DNA of 64,000 bases from Caldimonas brevitalea (lineage in GTDB: Bacteria > Pseudomonadota > Gammaproteobacteria > Burkholderiales > Burkholderiaceae_C). Each line of letters opens with the position of its first letter. Within the stretch, counting starts at the first letter, position 1. The stretch is taken from contig NZ_CP011371.1 of assembly GCF_001017435.1 (NCBI RefSeq), positions 1,860,001 through 1,924,000 on the forward strand, read 5' to 3'. A model generated the notes under the pieces. That model saw only the letters and a program-made list of their open reading frames with translations. It searched no databases and was not told the DNA's origin. Positions 25,576 to 35,348 of this stretch are shown piece after piece. The translations under genes and the position numbers were made by a program.

Positions 25576-26511
25576 ATGCAACAAGCAGCTGGAAAACGGT
25601 CTGCAGCTGGAAGACGGCCTTGGGCCGACGCGCTCGTGACCGCCTTGGCGCCCATCATCTGGGGCTCGACCTACATCGTGACCACCGAATGGCTGCCGCC
25701 CGACCGACCGGTCACGGCGGCCCTGTTGCGGGCCCTGCCGGCCGGTCTGCTGCTGACGCTGTACAGCCGACGGCTTCCGCTGCGTGGCGATCTGCTGCGC
25801 TTGCTGGTCCTGGCGGCGCTCAACATCGCGTGTTTTCAGGCGCTGCTGTTCGTCGCCGCCTATCGGCTGCCCGGCGGGCTGGCGGCCGTCCTCGGTGCCA
25901 TCCAGCCGCTGCTGGTGATGGCGCTGGGTTGGGGCGTCGACGGCCGCCGGCCGGCGCATCTTGCAATGGGCGCCGGCGTGCTGGGGGTTGTCGGCATGGC
26001 GGCGCTGCTGCTGTCGCCCGACACCACCTGGGACCTGCTCGGCATCCTCGCTGCGCTGGGCGGCGCCGCGGCAATGGCACTCGGTACCTTTCTGGCGCAA
26101 CGCTGGCGCCCGGACGCACCGGTGCTCGCCTTCACCGGCTGGCAGTTGTTGGCCGGTGGTGTGATGCTGGTGCCGATAGCCTTTTGGGTCGACCCGCCCT
26201 TGCCGGACCTCACCGGCACCCACGTGGCGGCGTACGCCTATCTGTCGCTCGGCGGCGCGCTGGTGGCCTACACCTTGTGGTTCCGCGGCATCGAGCGCCT
26301 GCCCGCGGTGGCCGTATCGTCGCTCGGACTGCTCAGCCCGCTGACCGCCGTGGTGCTCGGTTGGGTGCTGCTGGGGCAGAGCCTGACGGGGTTGTCGATG
26401 ATGGGGCTGGTGACGGTGTTGGGCAGCGTGGTCGCGGTGCAATGGGCCACCCGGCCCCCGGGCGAGGTGTCTTCTGCCAAGCCAACCGCTGGTCATAGAA
26501 CCAGGCCCTGA
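25576..26511 (+). CDS. EamA/DMT-family exporter
   Basis: This 311-residue protein has ten predicted transmembrane segments in two EamA repeats. The first contains PIIWGSTYIVTTEWLP and the second starts near residue 165. Family members export amino acids, metabolites or drugs. Divergent marR and paired operators suggest ligand-induced expression. The C-terminal tail after the last helix is about 35 residues. It overlaps the convergent RES toxin gene by 179 bases, so one of the two 3' ends may have been created by a rearrangement. Confidence 0.9.
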   Translation: MQQAAGKRSAAGRRPWADALVTALAPIIWGSTYIVTTEWLPPDRPVTAALLRALPAGLLLTLYSRRLPLRGDLLRLLVLAALNIACFQALLFVAAYRLPGGLAAVLGAIQPLLVMALGWGVDGRRPAHLAMGAGVLGVVGMAALLLSPDTTWDLLGILAALGGAAAMALGTFLAQRWRPDAPVLAFTGWQLLAGGVMLVPIAFWVDPPLPDLTGTHVAAYAYLSLGGALVAYTLWFRGIERLPAVAVSSLGLLSPLTAVVLGWVLLGQSLTGLSMMGLVTVLGSVVAVQWATRPPGEVSSAKPTAGHRTRP

Positions 26512-26953
26512 CCTTCACCCCGCGCACCTTCTTCGCATCGGGGTGCAACGGGTTGATCAGGAGGTTGGATTCCTCCGGCACGATGACCGACGGCACCGCC
26601 AACAGGGCGGTGGGCGCGTCGCGCAGCCAGGCATCGCCGACGTCGAGTGAGACCTTGCCTTCCGGGATCGCGGACCAGCCCACCGGCAGGTCCGCGGGCG
26701 TGTATTGCTGCCGCGCCTTCCAAACGTCGTCGGGTACCTCGACACGCACCAGGAAGCGGTTCAGCGGCAAGTCGTCAGCGTTCAGGTGCACGACGGACTC
26801 GAGACAAGCCAGCGCAATGGACGACGCGGTGTAGACCACCGGGCGGCCGGGCCGATTCCAACGGCCGCCGTTTTTCTCCGCGCCTTTGCCGCCCAGATCA
26901 TCTGCCTCGTATTCGCGCGTGTCCGTGGCGATGCGCCACAGGACCACGCTCAC
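26333..26953 (-). CDS. RES-domain toxin of a RES-Xre toxin-antitoxin system
   Basis: The product is 206 residues from GTG 26953, which overlaps the antitoxin stop (GTGA). RES toxins degrade NAD+. The family residues are visible: LWRIA (Arg), GGRWN, VVYTASS (Tyr) and LACLESVVHL (Glu). The domain would normally close near WFYDQRL (about residue 155). The remaining ~50 residues, rich in Pro/Ala/Arg, are simply the antisense of the EamA gene. This suggests that the native stop was lost or the junction is recent. The antitoxin gene is directly upstream, the usual order for this class. Confidence 0.85.
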   Translation of the reverse strand: MSVVLWRIATDTREYEADDLGGKGAEKNGGRWNRPGRPVVYTASSIALACLESVVHLNADDLPLNRFLVRVEVPDDVWKARQQYTPADLPVGWSAIPEGKVSLDVGDAWLRDAPTALLAVPSVIVPEESNLLINPLHPDAKKVRGVKVRAWFYDQRLAWQKTPRPGAGWPIAPRPRCPTPSPAPSSTTPSGSAPAAPNRAPRRSAG

Positions 26954-27519
26954 GAATAGGCCCCGCTTTGCATCCGGGCGATCAGTTGGGCGACGATGCC
27001 TTGCCCCTCCGGCGTGTCCATCAGCTCCGCCGGTCGTTGCCCACCCAGCGCGGGCAGCGGGCGTTCCAGCCAGCCGGCCACCCACTCCGCGGCGTTGAAG
27101 CCTTCGGGGTTGCCGGACTCCTCGACCATCGCCTGCACCTGCCCCACCAGGCGCGACAGGCCCAGCACGCGGGAGCCCTCGTCGGTCGACAAGGGCTTGT
27201 GCTCGCGGACCTTGCGGTCGATGGTGGCCCGGGCCAGACCCAAAGTGCCCATCAATCTCTCTTTGGAAACCGCCATTTGTCTGGCGATTTCTTCGACGGC
27301 GCTGGCCGGCACACCGGCTTTGACAATGCGAACCCGCTCGATCGGATCGGCCTCGAAGACCTGCCGGAAGTCCCTGGCGAACGCGGCGTTCTTCGCGTAG
27401 GTCGGGTTCCTGGCCTCCTCCACCTTCAAGGCCTCCTGTGCGTGCCGGGCCGCCGCCTTCGCGGCTGGCGGTGCCGCTTTGCGTCCCACCGGCCGCGCTC
27501 GTGTCGCTGCTTTTGTCAT
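26950..27519 (-). CDS. Xre/MbcA/ParS-type antitoxin
   Basis: This 189-residue protein has a basic N-terminus. A Xre-like helical region is seen at about 70-115 (VSKERLMGTLGLARATIDRK). The Xre-MbcA-ParS toxin-binding domain forms the C-terminal ~60 residues (SRVLGLSRLVGQVQAMVE, FNAAEWVAGWLERPLPALGG, RPAELMDTPEG). Such antitoxins sequester RES toxins and autoregulate the operon. The start follows AAGGAG. Its promoter region contains repeat A (27529-27606), a near copy of which lies 1.6 kb away. Confidence 0.88.
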   Translation of the reverse strand: MTKAATRARPVGRKAAPPAAKAAARHAQEALKVEEARNPTYAKNAAFARDFRQVFEADPIERVRIVKAGVPASAVEEIARQMAVSKERLMGTLGLARATIDRKVREHKPLSTDEGSRVLGLSRLVGQVQAMVEESGNPEGFNAAEWVAGWLERPLPALGGQRPAELMDTPEGQGIVAQLIARMQSGAYS

Positions 27520-27528
27520 GCCCGCTCC

Positions 27529-27606
27529 TTTGAGCGAGTATTGTCGATCAAATGAGCGGACGTGTCGGGAGCGCGGTGTATCGCAGCGCTGCGTCGGGTT
27601 TAGAAG
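27529..27606. repeat. Direct repeat A (78 bp) at the antitoxin promoter
   Basis: It runs from TTTGAGCGAG to GTTTAGAAG and closely matches 29105-29183 in the same orientation. It includes the shared words TTGTCGATCA and GCGGTGTATCGCAGCGCT. It covers the region just upstream of the antitoxin start and so probably its promoter and operator. Confidence 0.82.
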
Positions 27607-27625
27607 GTGGACGGCAAGGTGCGTC

Positions 27626-28900
27626 TCACGGCGTGACCAGCCCGTCCATGCGCACCACCTCGAAGTGGCTGCCCTTCACCTGGCGGAGTTCCGAGCGCAG
27701 CCGGTCGTCGTTCCAGCGCGGGTCGGGCGCGCCGCTGATGAACCAGTTGCTGCCGTTGTCGGCCACGAACATGCCGTAGGTCTTCAGCGCGGTGAGGATG
27801 GCTCGCGTCTCCCGGCTGAAGCTGGCGGGGATGACGTAGTCCGGCTTCAGCCGCACGCGCATGCCCATCGGCGGCAGGTTGGCGCTGGTGTTCGACGAGG
27901 CCCAGTGCGTGGCCGGCGGCACGTAGGCGCGGCGCGTGCGCTGCACCGTGAAGCGCAGCGCATGCTGGATGCCGCCGGGGCCGCGCGACGCTTCGTCGTA
28001 GCGCACCAGCCCGGGAAAGATCGGCAGGCCTGCGGCATCGGCGCTGGTCCAGCCGGGCTGGCCACCGGGCCGCACGACATTGCTGTCGAGGTGAAACACC
28101 GCGCCGCCGCTGGCGCGCCAGCTGCCGTCAGCGTTGGGATAGGCATTGCCCATCTCGTAGAGCCGGTTCCGGTCCCGGTCGATCACCAGCACGTGACGAT
28201 CACCGCTGCTGGACGGCCCTTGTTCGATCGGCGCCGTGCGTGGCACCGGGTAGGGGCCTGGGTCGCTCTCGTCGGCATAGTCGCCGAACGCGACCGTGAC
28301 GTTCGGCTGCGAGCCGGCCACCACCACATAGGGAATGCCGATGGGCGCGCCGTTCCAGGTGCCGGAGCCGAAGTCGTTGTGCAGCCCCGTGCTCAGGCCG
28401 ATGCTCGCGATGAGGGCGTCCGAGTTCGGGTCGCGCGGCGCGCGCGAGATGTCGGTGTTCCACGGGTTGTTGGCGGGGAAGGCGATGGCGCCGTTGAGGT
28501 CGGCGTTGTGGCCCACGCTCGCGCCGCGGAAGTCGCCGTAACGCGCGTTGCCCGGCGGCACGTCGCTCTCCAGCCGCTCGCAGACCTTGTCGACGCCACG
28601 CGCCGGGTCGCTGCCGAAGAAGGCGTTGGTGCACTGGCCACTGCCGCTCACCCGCTTCTGCACCCAACGCGTGTCGAGGCCATAGCGCACGGTCTGCGTG
28701 CCCTGAACCGTGAACGATTGGTACTCGTTGGCGATCCTGACCCAGCGAGCGGCCAGTGATTGCGCGTCGCCTTCGTCGACGGGCGCGGTGGCCGCCTCAT
28801 CGGCGCCACCGCCACCGCCCCCACCGCCGCAGGCGGCGAGCAAGCAGGCCAGCAGCGTCAGCGCAGGACGGCGCAAATGGGGAACGGGCGTGAAGCGCAT
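27626..28900 (-). CDS. Secreted lipoprotein of unknown function
   Basis: The product is 424 residues from ATG 28900, with CGGAGA upstream. The lipoprotein signal (LLACLLAACGGGG) gives Cys at about 20, followed by a poly-Gly spacer. The mature part is soluble and Asn/Asp/Pro-rich: NPWNTDIS, LHNDFGSGTWNG, HVLVIDRD, GLPIFPGLVRYDE and GMFVADNGSNWFISG. It looks like a compact beta-rich secreted domain. I recognise the general type (secreted proteins of several phyla) but no named family or catalytic motif. It lies exactly between direct repeats A and B, so it may have been inserted or duplicated as a unit. Confidence 0.78.
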   Translation of the reverse strand: MRFTPVPHLRRPALTLLACLLAACGGGGGGGGADEAATAPVDEGDAQSLAARWVRIANEYQSFTVQGTQTVRYGLDTRWVQKRVSGSGQCTNAFFGSDPARGVDKVCERLESDVPPGNARYGDFRGASVGHNADLNGAIAFPANNPWNTDISRAPRDPNSDALIASIGLSTGLHNDFGSGTWNGAPIGIPYVVVAGSQPNVTVAFGDYADESDPGPYPVPRTAPIEQGPSSSGDRHVLVIDRDRNRLYEMGNAYPNADGSWRASGGAVFHLDSNVVRPGGQPGWTSADAAGLPIFPGLVRYDEASRGPGGIQHALRFTVQRTRRAYVPPATHWASSNTSANLPPMGMRVRLKPDYVIPASFSRETRAILTALKTYGMFVADNGSNWFISGAPDPRWNDDRLRSELRQVKGSHFEVVRMDGLVTP

Positions 28901-29104
28901 CGTTGTCTCCGGCAACAGGATTGGTGTCGTGCCGCGATCTTCGGGGTGCTTCACGCGAGCGCTGCGTGCCAAGGCGTAAAGTGGGTATCGCACGTCGCGC
29001 TGGGCCACGGGGCCCGCAAGCGGTTGCTTCCTTAGACGTCGCCCAGTTTTCATTCGGCCCGGTGGGAGCACCTTCGGTGGGTCAGTTTTGCATCGGCGGC
29101 GACA

Positions 29105-29183
29105 TTTGAGCGAGGGTTGTCGATCACATGAGCGGAGGTGTCTGGGACGCGGTGTATCGCAGCGCTTGCGTCTGGTTTAGAAG
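29105..29183. repeat. Direct repeat B (79 bp)
   Basis: Near copy of repeat A in the same orientation. No toxin-antitoxin gene is attached to this copy. Upstream (29040-29095) are two short similar words (CAGTTTTCATTCGGC and CAGTTTTGCATCGGC) that look like degenerate IS ends. Confidence 0.75.
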
Positions 29184-29563
29184 ACCGCAGAGCTTATGGC
29201 ACGAGAGGTAATCGAGCCCCCCTGACCGCGGCCGCGATCCATCTGCTGACCCCGCCGGACGCCGCCACGAGCGGGGTCCTCCAAACGAGTTTGAGGCTGC
29301 CGGCAGAAGGGTCGGAGTGGTGCGTAGCGCAGGTGCCACCTGTCCGACTCCTCACTGTGACGCCGGAGGATCTACGGCTCTTTGTCGACTCGCGGAAAGG
29401 CGCTGTCACCACGAACGGCGACTTGAGCGCACGCGTACGTATGGCGAGTACTTAACCTGGTCGATCGCGTGCTGCGTCACGCTGCTGCGACGTCGGGCAG
29501 GGCGCCGAACTCGGCGGCGAGCGACCTCATCGCCAGCCGCCCCAATGTCAAGTACGTGAACTC
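29184..29563. other. Non-coding or decayed stretch before IS3
   Basis: About 380 bases. Open frames exist on both strands but none has a ribosome binding site or protein-like composition. It ends at the left inverted repeat of the IS3 element. Confidence 0.45.
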
Positions 29564-29610
29564 TGTCCTGGTCCAGTTTTTTCGGACACGCCGATAGGTA
29601 AAAACGTCGT

Positions 29611-30815
<1,205 letters not shown>

Positions 30816-31508
30816 CTATCCCCGGGTGAGCGGAGCGCGCCGGTGCGTTTCGACTGCGGTTTTAGGTGGGGTTTATTCCCGCTCGCGGGGGAGCAAAAAA
30901 CATCTCTTGGCCCCCGTCAACAAACGTCGTACTATTCATCCGCCTCGATCAGGGGGAGGCCTGTTCTACCTCAGGCCTTGCTTGAGGTGTTGTTTGTAGT
31001 GATGAAGTTGCTGAAGTCTGTCGTCCTTCAACGGGATAAATGACCGGTCGAGAAGGCAACCGTCGGCTGTCAGTTACTCGCTGCTTAAGCGCGCTTTTTA
31101 CCAATTGATAGTTGGTTAGCACGTGGCTAGCACGATGTGCTGTGCTTAGACTAGGAGAGACAATTGGGACTTCAATTGGGACTTCTGTCGACGATGGCTG
31201 ACGTGCCGCCGTTGCTGCGCGTGTTGCGCGGTTCAGGTCAAGGCGCCGTCGCCCAGGAGCCGTGTGCGGTAACACCTGCCGATGGCGACCGAGACAGGCC
31301 AGCGATCACTCGTGACATGCCGATGCGCGGTGCCTCGATCGAGGTAAACACTCTCAATCGAAATGCGCAACGCGGCAGCAATCCGATTGCTGAGGTTGAG
31401 ATAATCGAACCGCCTTCACCAGTAGCCTCTGGGACCGTATGAGGTCCATTTACGTCAACTTCGTCAGAGCCTGCGCAAGGCTCGCGAAGTGCGGCCGAGC
31501 CATATAGC
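30816..31508. other. Low-GC gene-poor stretch between IS3 and the ThiF-like gene
   Basis: About 690 bases. A possible 82-codon frame from ATG 31194 has no recognisable protein, and I do not call it. A tandem 12-base repeat (CAATTGGGACTT twice, near 31161-31184) sits just upstream. No ubiquitin-like gene was found here. Confidence 0.45.
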
Positions 31509-32303
31509 ATGGCGAAGGACTCGCTCGATCGCAACAGCCTTTGGCAGACACCCAATCTTTACGACCGAATCGCAACCGCCCGCGTGGTTGTTGGCGGAGT
31601 GGGTGGGATAGGGTGGTTGATTGGCACTGCGCTGATTGGCCTCGGCGTCAGGCGCCTTGAATTATTCGACCCGGACGAATTGTCAGTGGCCAATTTCAAC
31701 CGGTTGTGGGGCTGCGGACGTCACCAGGTCGGGCAACCCAAAGCGAGAATCTTTGCTGACCTTGCCAAGGGCCTCAACCCTGAGATCGAGATCAAGTTCC
31801 ATATCGAGACAATTCCTAGCCCGACTTTCGAACGGGCTCTTGCTGATGCTGACGTCGTATTTGGTGGGTATGACGCGGCCGAGCCGCGCTTGGCGACCCA
31901 ACTTCTGGCATTAGCAAACAACGTGATGTTCATCGACGCGGGCGTAGCGATCGAAGCTAACGATGACGGGTTCTTAGGTTTTGGGCAGGTGTTTGTCAGT
32001 GAAGGCAAACATTCGGCCTGCATCGTATGTGCGGGGTTGCGTGCAGATTCGATTGGCTACCGCGGTGATGGGCCGGAGCCGCAGCCGTCGTCCGGTGTTC
32101 TCAACGGGATGGTCGCCAATACGGCAGTTTCACTGTGGATGCAGCACTTACTCGGGCAAGAAGTGCCCCCCATGACTTCATTCAACTGGAACAACCTGAC
32201 CCTGCAGCCACAAAAGGCCATTCAGCGCAGACAGCACTGCCCGATTTGCGGGCCAGCACCAACATCGATGAAGCCGGTGGAGCGCGAATATGCAGAACCC
32301 TGA
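31509..32303 (+). CDS. ThiF/E1-family adenylating enzyme
   Basis: This 264-residue protein has the E1 superfamily fold. The nucleotide motif GGVGGIG is at 29-35. LFDPDELSVANFNR (54-65) carries the Asp and Arg that handle ATP, and K78 follows in QPKA. VVFGGYDAAEPR holds the Mg-binding Asp122. Two CxxC pairs (CIVC 171-174 and CPIC 244-247) would bind zinc. These enzymes adenylate the C-terminus of a small protein or peptide (ThiS, MoaD, ubiquitin-like). No clear catalytic thioester Cys was spotted outside the zinc pairs. It overlaps the next gene by 14 bases, so the two work together. No ubiquitin-like or JAB peptidase gene is adjacent. The low-GC context implies transfer. Confidence 0.88.
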   Translation: MAKDSLDRNSLWQTPNLYDRIATARVVVGGVGGIGWLIGTALIGLGVRRLELFDPDELSVANFNRLWGCGRHQVGQPKARIFADLAKGLNPEIEIKFHIETIPSPTFERALADADVVFGGYDAAEPRLATQLLALANNVMFIDAGVAIEANDDGFLGFGQVFVSEGKHSACIVCAGLRADSIGYRGDGPEPQPSSGVLNGMVANTAVSLWMQHLLGQEVPPMTSFNWNNLTLQPQKAIQRRQHCPICGPAPTSMKPVEREYAEP

Positions 32304-32898
32304 CTTTCTGAATGCCTGCCTCGCTGAGCTTGAAAAGCGCTATGACAACGTTGAAATCGTTGCCGGTGATCGCTATCACCCGGTGTGGGCGATCAAGCTC
32401 AACAGCGTTGAACTTCCGAAGTCTATCGTTGAACGGACGGTCGACATCATCATCCCGATGACACGTTGCGCAGGCTATTTGCCGGGATCTGGGTTGGCAG
32501 GCCTGCACGTAAGCCAGACATTGCACAGCTTGTTCGAGGGCGAGAAAACAGTCGTTCCGTTTTGCGATCCTGTGCAGGACATCAGCTGGCTGGTAAAGAC
32601 AAGTCGCTTCTATCCCTTTTACGAACATGATCCCGAGTTGCTTATCGGCACGTCCTACTTGTGTCTCAATGACCCGTTCGAACAGCCTGAAACGCCTCAA
32701 GCCCTGATGGAACTCACGCTGGACTACCTAAAGTATTGGATGAACCACGCATTCAACTTGGTGATGCGACACGGTGCCATTGTCCGAGGGGAAGAGCTCG
32801 GCGATAGGCGGATCAGCATGGACTGGATCGAGCACCTTGTCGAACAAGTATCGCCGACATTGAAGGCTCAGTTGCTCGAGGAAGCGTGCCTGCCATGA
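32290..32898 (+). CDS. Partner of the E1-like enzyme, possible divergent E2-like protein
   Basis: The product is 202 residues from ATG 32290, inside the end of the E1-like gene. There is no signal peptide. The order of elements recalls an E2 conjugating fold. An N-terminal helix (FLNACLAELEKRYDNVEIV) is followed by strands (VWAIKLNSVELP, VDIIIPM). Then comes FYPFYEHDPELL and a Cys in SYLCLNDPF (C125), followed by a long helix (ALMELTLDYLKYWMNHAF). Bacterial ubiquitin-like systems pair E1 and E2-like genes in exactly this way. The family assignment is inference; a structure prediction is needed. The protein could instead be the substrate modified by the E1-like enzyme. Confidence 0.6.
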   Translation: MQNPDFLNACLAELEKRYDNVEIVAGDRYHPVWAIKLNSVELPKSIVERTVDIIIPMTRCAGYLPGSGLAGLHVSQTLHSLFEGEKTVVPFCDPVQDISWLVKTSRFYPFYEHDPELLIGTSYLCLNDPFEQPETPQALMELTLDYLKYWMNHAFNLVMRHGAIVRGEELGDRRISMDWIEHLVEQVSPTLKAQLLEEACLP

Positions 32899-33022
32899 AG
32901 GCCCAGCAGATCGATCGAGTCGCGCTGGGCTAATGATGGCGCTGGTTCGCTTTCCCAGCGGCCGTCATCAACGAGTACCACCCACTGCAATAGCAGGGCG
33001 AATTTTAAAGAGGGAGTCGAAC

Positions 33023-35248
33023 ATGTATCAGTGCACCCTGAAGCAGATAGCCCGCCTTTCTGTGCTGTTCCTCGGCTTCATCAGCATGTCGGCGCATGCC
33101 GTGCTCCAAGGACACTTTCCGGTGACCTTCAACATGCAAGGAGCCAGTTATGCAACGGATAGCAAATGGGCGAGCACGATCCCACGCTTAGTGGTGACGC
33201 ACGATGTTGTCGCTTTGCAAGAGGCTGGTCCAGAAACGGCGCTGCCCTCGAATCGTCAGGCTACGGGTGTTCAGTGGCAATGGGTAGCGAATGGGCAACC
33301 CTACACGCTCGTCGAATACACCTTCACGATCGGGTCATCAACCCGCGGCACGAACCGGTACCTCTACTTTATGCGAACCGATTTCGGGGGGAACCGCGTG
33401 AACTTGGCCATGGTGACCGCTGATAGAGCCACGGACGCGCTGTTCGTGCCGCCACAACTCCCCGCAAATGGGGTTCCTGGAAATACGCGGCCCACTTTTG
33501 GCTTACGACTTCCGGATGGCGCTTGGTTCTTCAACACCCATGCCCTCGCGCGCAACAACGGGGTGAACCTTGTCAACGATGCCAATCCGACTATTCAGGC
33601 TATCCACAACTTAATGGCGGCAAACCGACCGGCTGATGAGTGGGCGATCATGGGAGACTTCAACCAAAATCCAGTGCTCACACAGCCGCTTGCGAACAAT
33701 TTGGGGTTGAACGTATTTCGCCCCTTCGCTGCCACGCATATGAATGGTGGCGAACTAGATTACATGGTGGCGCGGATTCAGCAGAACCCGGTCATTCCAT
33801 GGGCCGGCAATCGGATCGGATTTGGTTCCGATCATGCGGCTGTTGAATTCCGACTCGGCGGTGCGGCGGGACGTGCACCCGATCCCATTAATTACGCTGG
33901 GAATTCGTCAGAGACCTTGTTTCTGCAGCAGTACGACGATCAGATGTACTGCGAAACAGAAGACAGCGTGGGCAATTTAAGCGCGCCAGTCAATGTTGAC
34001 TCCAACTTTCCAGCGGGGATCGCTAATACGACGCTTGCGACGAATAGTTTTGACAATCCTGTGGCCTTGATCCAGTCGTGGGATGGATTTCTTTACCAAA
34101 ACGTGAGCTTCGCGACATGCAATCTTTCTGGCTATGGACTACTCGATTACACGGTAAACACGACCGCGACTGAACCAATGCTGGCGGAGGTTACGGCAGC
34201 ACGAGATGGGACCGGCAGGCTCAACGTCATTGCTGCGGATGTCGGAGGCGCTCTCTACAATACGACAGAAGGGTCCACCCAAGGAAGTTTTTCAGCTTGG
34301 TCGCAGACGGCCCTTGGTACCTTTGAGCTTTATCATCCATCGCTGATGAGGGGGCCGGACCAAACCCTACAAGTAATGGCTGTCGACGGGCATGGCTTGC
34401 CATCACGTAATCGACTGGTCAATGGGGTCTGGTCTGGCTGGACGTATAGTCCAAGTCGCCCAAGTAACTTGGTGAGCATGGCGAGTGCGACTACCACTGA
34501 CGCACTACATGTCTTCGCGTTAGACGTAAATGGTGTCTTGTATTACCAGCGACAAAACGGGGCAACCGTTAACGCTTGGAGCACTGCCGGCACTGGGACC
34601 AATCCCGGGTATAGAAGCGCGCCTAGTTTGCAAGCGATCAGCGTTGTGACCGGTACCAACGGCTATCTCTATGTTTTTGGCATTGATTTTCAAGGACGGG
34701 TTTGGTACATGCTCCATACCGGTTCGTGGGGTGCCTGGACAATCTTGTATTCAGCCTCACCTGTCATGGCTTTGAGCAGTGGGCAGGCTGTCAATGGCAT
34801 GCGAGCGACCTTCGTTACGACGGACGGCACGCCCCTCTACGCTATTACACTGCCCAGTGGAGCACCGTCAATCTCGCCTAGTTCGCTGTGCAGCGGGCGC
34901 TGTCTGCGCAGTGAGTACTTTGTCGATCCAAGTAAACCCGGCACGAACATCGCTGTGACAGTTAATAATAAGACGACCGACCAAGTGACGATTTCATTGG
35001 TCGATCCGTATGGTGCTCCGATGAGGAACGTCGCGGTTTCTTTCCGCATCATTTCTGGCCGTATCAAACTGCTTGCGCCAGTAGGCAAGACGGACGCGAA
35101 CGGCAAGTATTCGTCGGGAGTGCAAACCAACACTACAAACAGTGAGGCGGGTACGATAGGCGCTCAATATGACAGTACTGGCATGGGTACACCCGATCAA
35201 TCAATAGTTAACGGAAGCCCAGCTCAGGTCTATGCGGTCGGCGGGTGA
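33023..35248 (+). CDS. Secreted CdtB-like nuclease fused to lectin-like propeller and Ig-like domain
   Basis: The product is 741 residues from ATG 33023, with GAGGGAG upstream. The signal peptide ends about residue 26 (SAHA). Residues 30-280 match cytolethal distending toxin B / DNase I: FNMQGASYATDSKW, VVALQEAG (E67), NRVNLAMV, FFNTHA (H173), MGDFNQNP (D212, N214), GGELDYMV (D246) and GSDHAAVEF (D270, H271). All catalytic positions are present. Residues ~390-620 are repeats of the DGxLxVFAxDxxGxLYY...W..W type, as in PLL-like or tachylectin-like sugar-binding propellers. Residues ~640-730 are a Big_1/invasin-like Ig domain (VTISLVDPYGAPMRNVAVSF). CDT normally uses separate CdtA/C subunits; here the binding part appears built in. 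No cdtA, cdtC or pertussis-like genes adjoin. The low-GC context suggests transfer. Confidence 0.85.
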   Translation: MYQCTLKQIARLSVLFLGFISMSAHAVLQGHFPVTFNMQGASYATDSKWASTIPRLVVTHDVVALQEAGPETALPSNRQATGVQWQWVANGQPYTLVEYTFTIGSSTRGTNRYLYFMRTDFGGNRVNLAMVTADRATDALFVPPQLPANGVPGNTRPTFGLRLPDGAWFFNTHALARNNGVNLVNDANPTIQAIHNLMAANRPADEWAIMGDFNQNPVLTQPLANNLGLNVFRPFAATHMNGGELDYMVARIQQNPVIPWAGNRIGFGSDHAAVEFRLGGAAGRAPDPINYAGNSSETLFLQQYDDQMYCETEDSVGNLSAPVNVDSNFPAGIANTTLATNSFDNPVALIQSWDGFLYQNVSFATCNLSGYGLLDYTVNTTATEPMLAEVTAARDGTGRLNVIAADVGGALYNTTEGSTQGSFSAWSQTALGTFELYHPSLMRGPDQTLQVMAVDGHGLPSRNRLVNGVWSGWTYSPSRPSNLVSMASATTTDALHVFALDVNGVLYYQRQNGATVNAWSTAGTGTNPGYRSAPSLQAISVVTGTNGYLYVFGIDFQGRVWYMLHTGSWGAWTILYSASPVMALSSGQAVNGMRATFVTTDGTPLYAITLPSGAPSISPSSLCSGRCLRSEYFVDPSKPGTNIAVTVNNKTTDQVTISLVDPYGAPMRNVAVSFRIISGRIKLLAPVGKTDANGKYSSGVQTNTTNSEAGTIGAQYDSTGMGTPDQSIVNGSPAQVYAVGG

Positions 35249-35348
35249 TCTGGAGGATCAATAGAATAGGCGTGCTAGGTTAACCTGCACACACCGCACG
35301 ATGCACTGAATCAACCCCGACGTAACCAGGAAGAGTCTGCCTACTTGA

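Noticed and set aside
29138..29455. 105-codon plus-strand frame after repeat B
   Set aside because: Begins inside the repeat, lacks a ribosome binding site and resembles no protein; codon use is not typical.
31194..31442. 82-codon frame upstream of the ThiF-like gene, considered as a ubiquitin-like protein
   Set aside because: No beta-grasp pattern and no C-terminal Gly-Gly; it ends ASGTV. Composition looks random.
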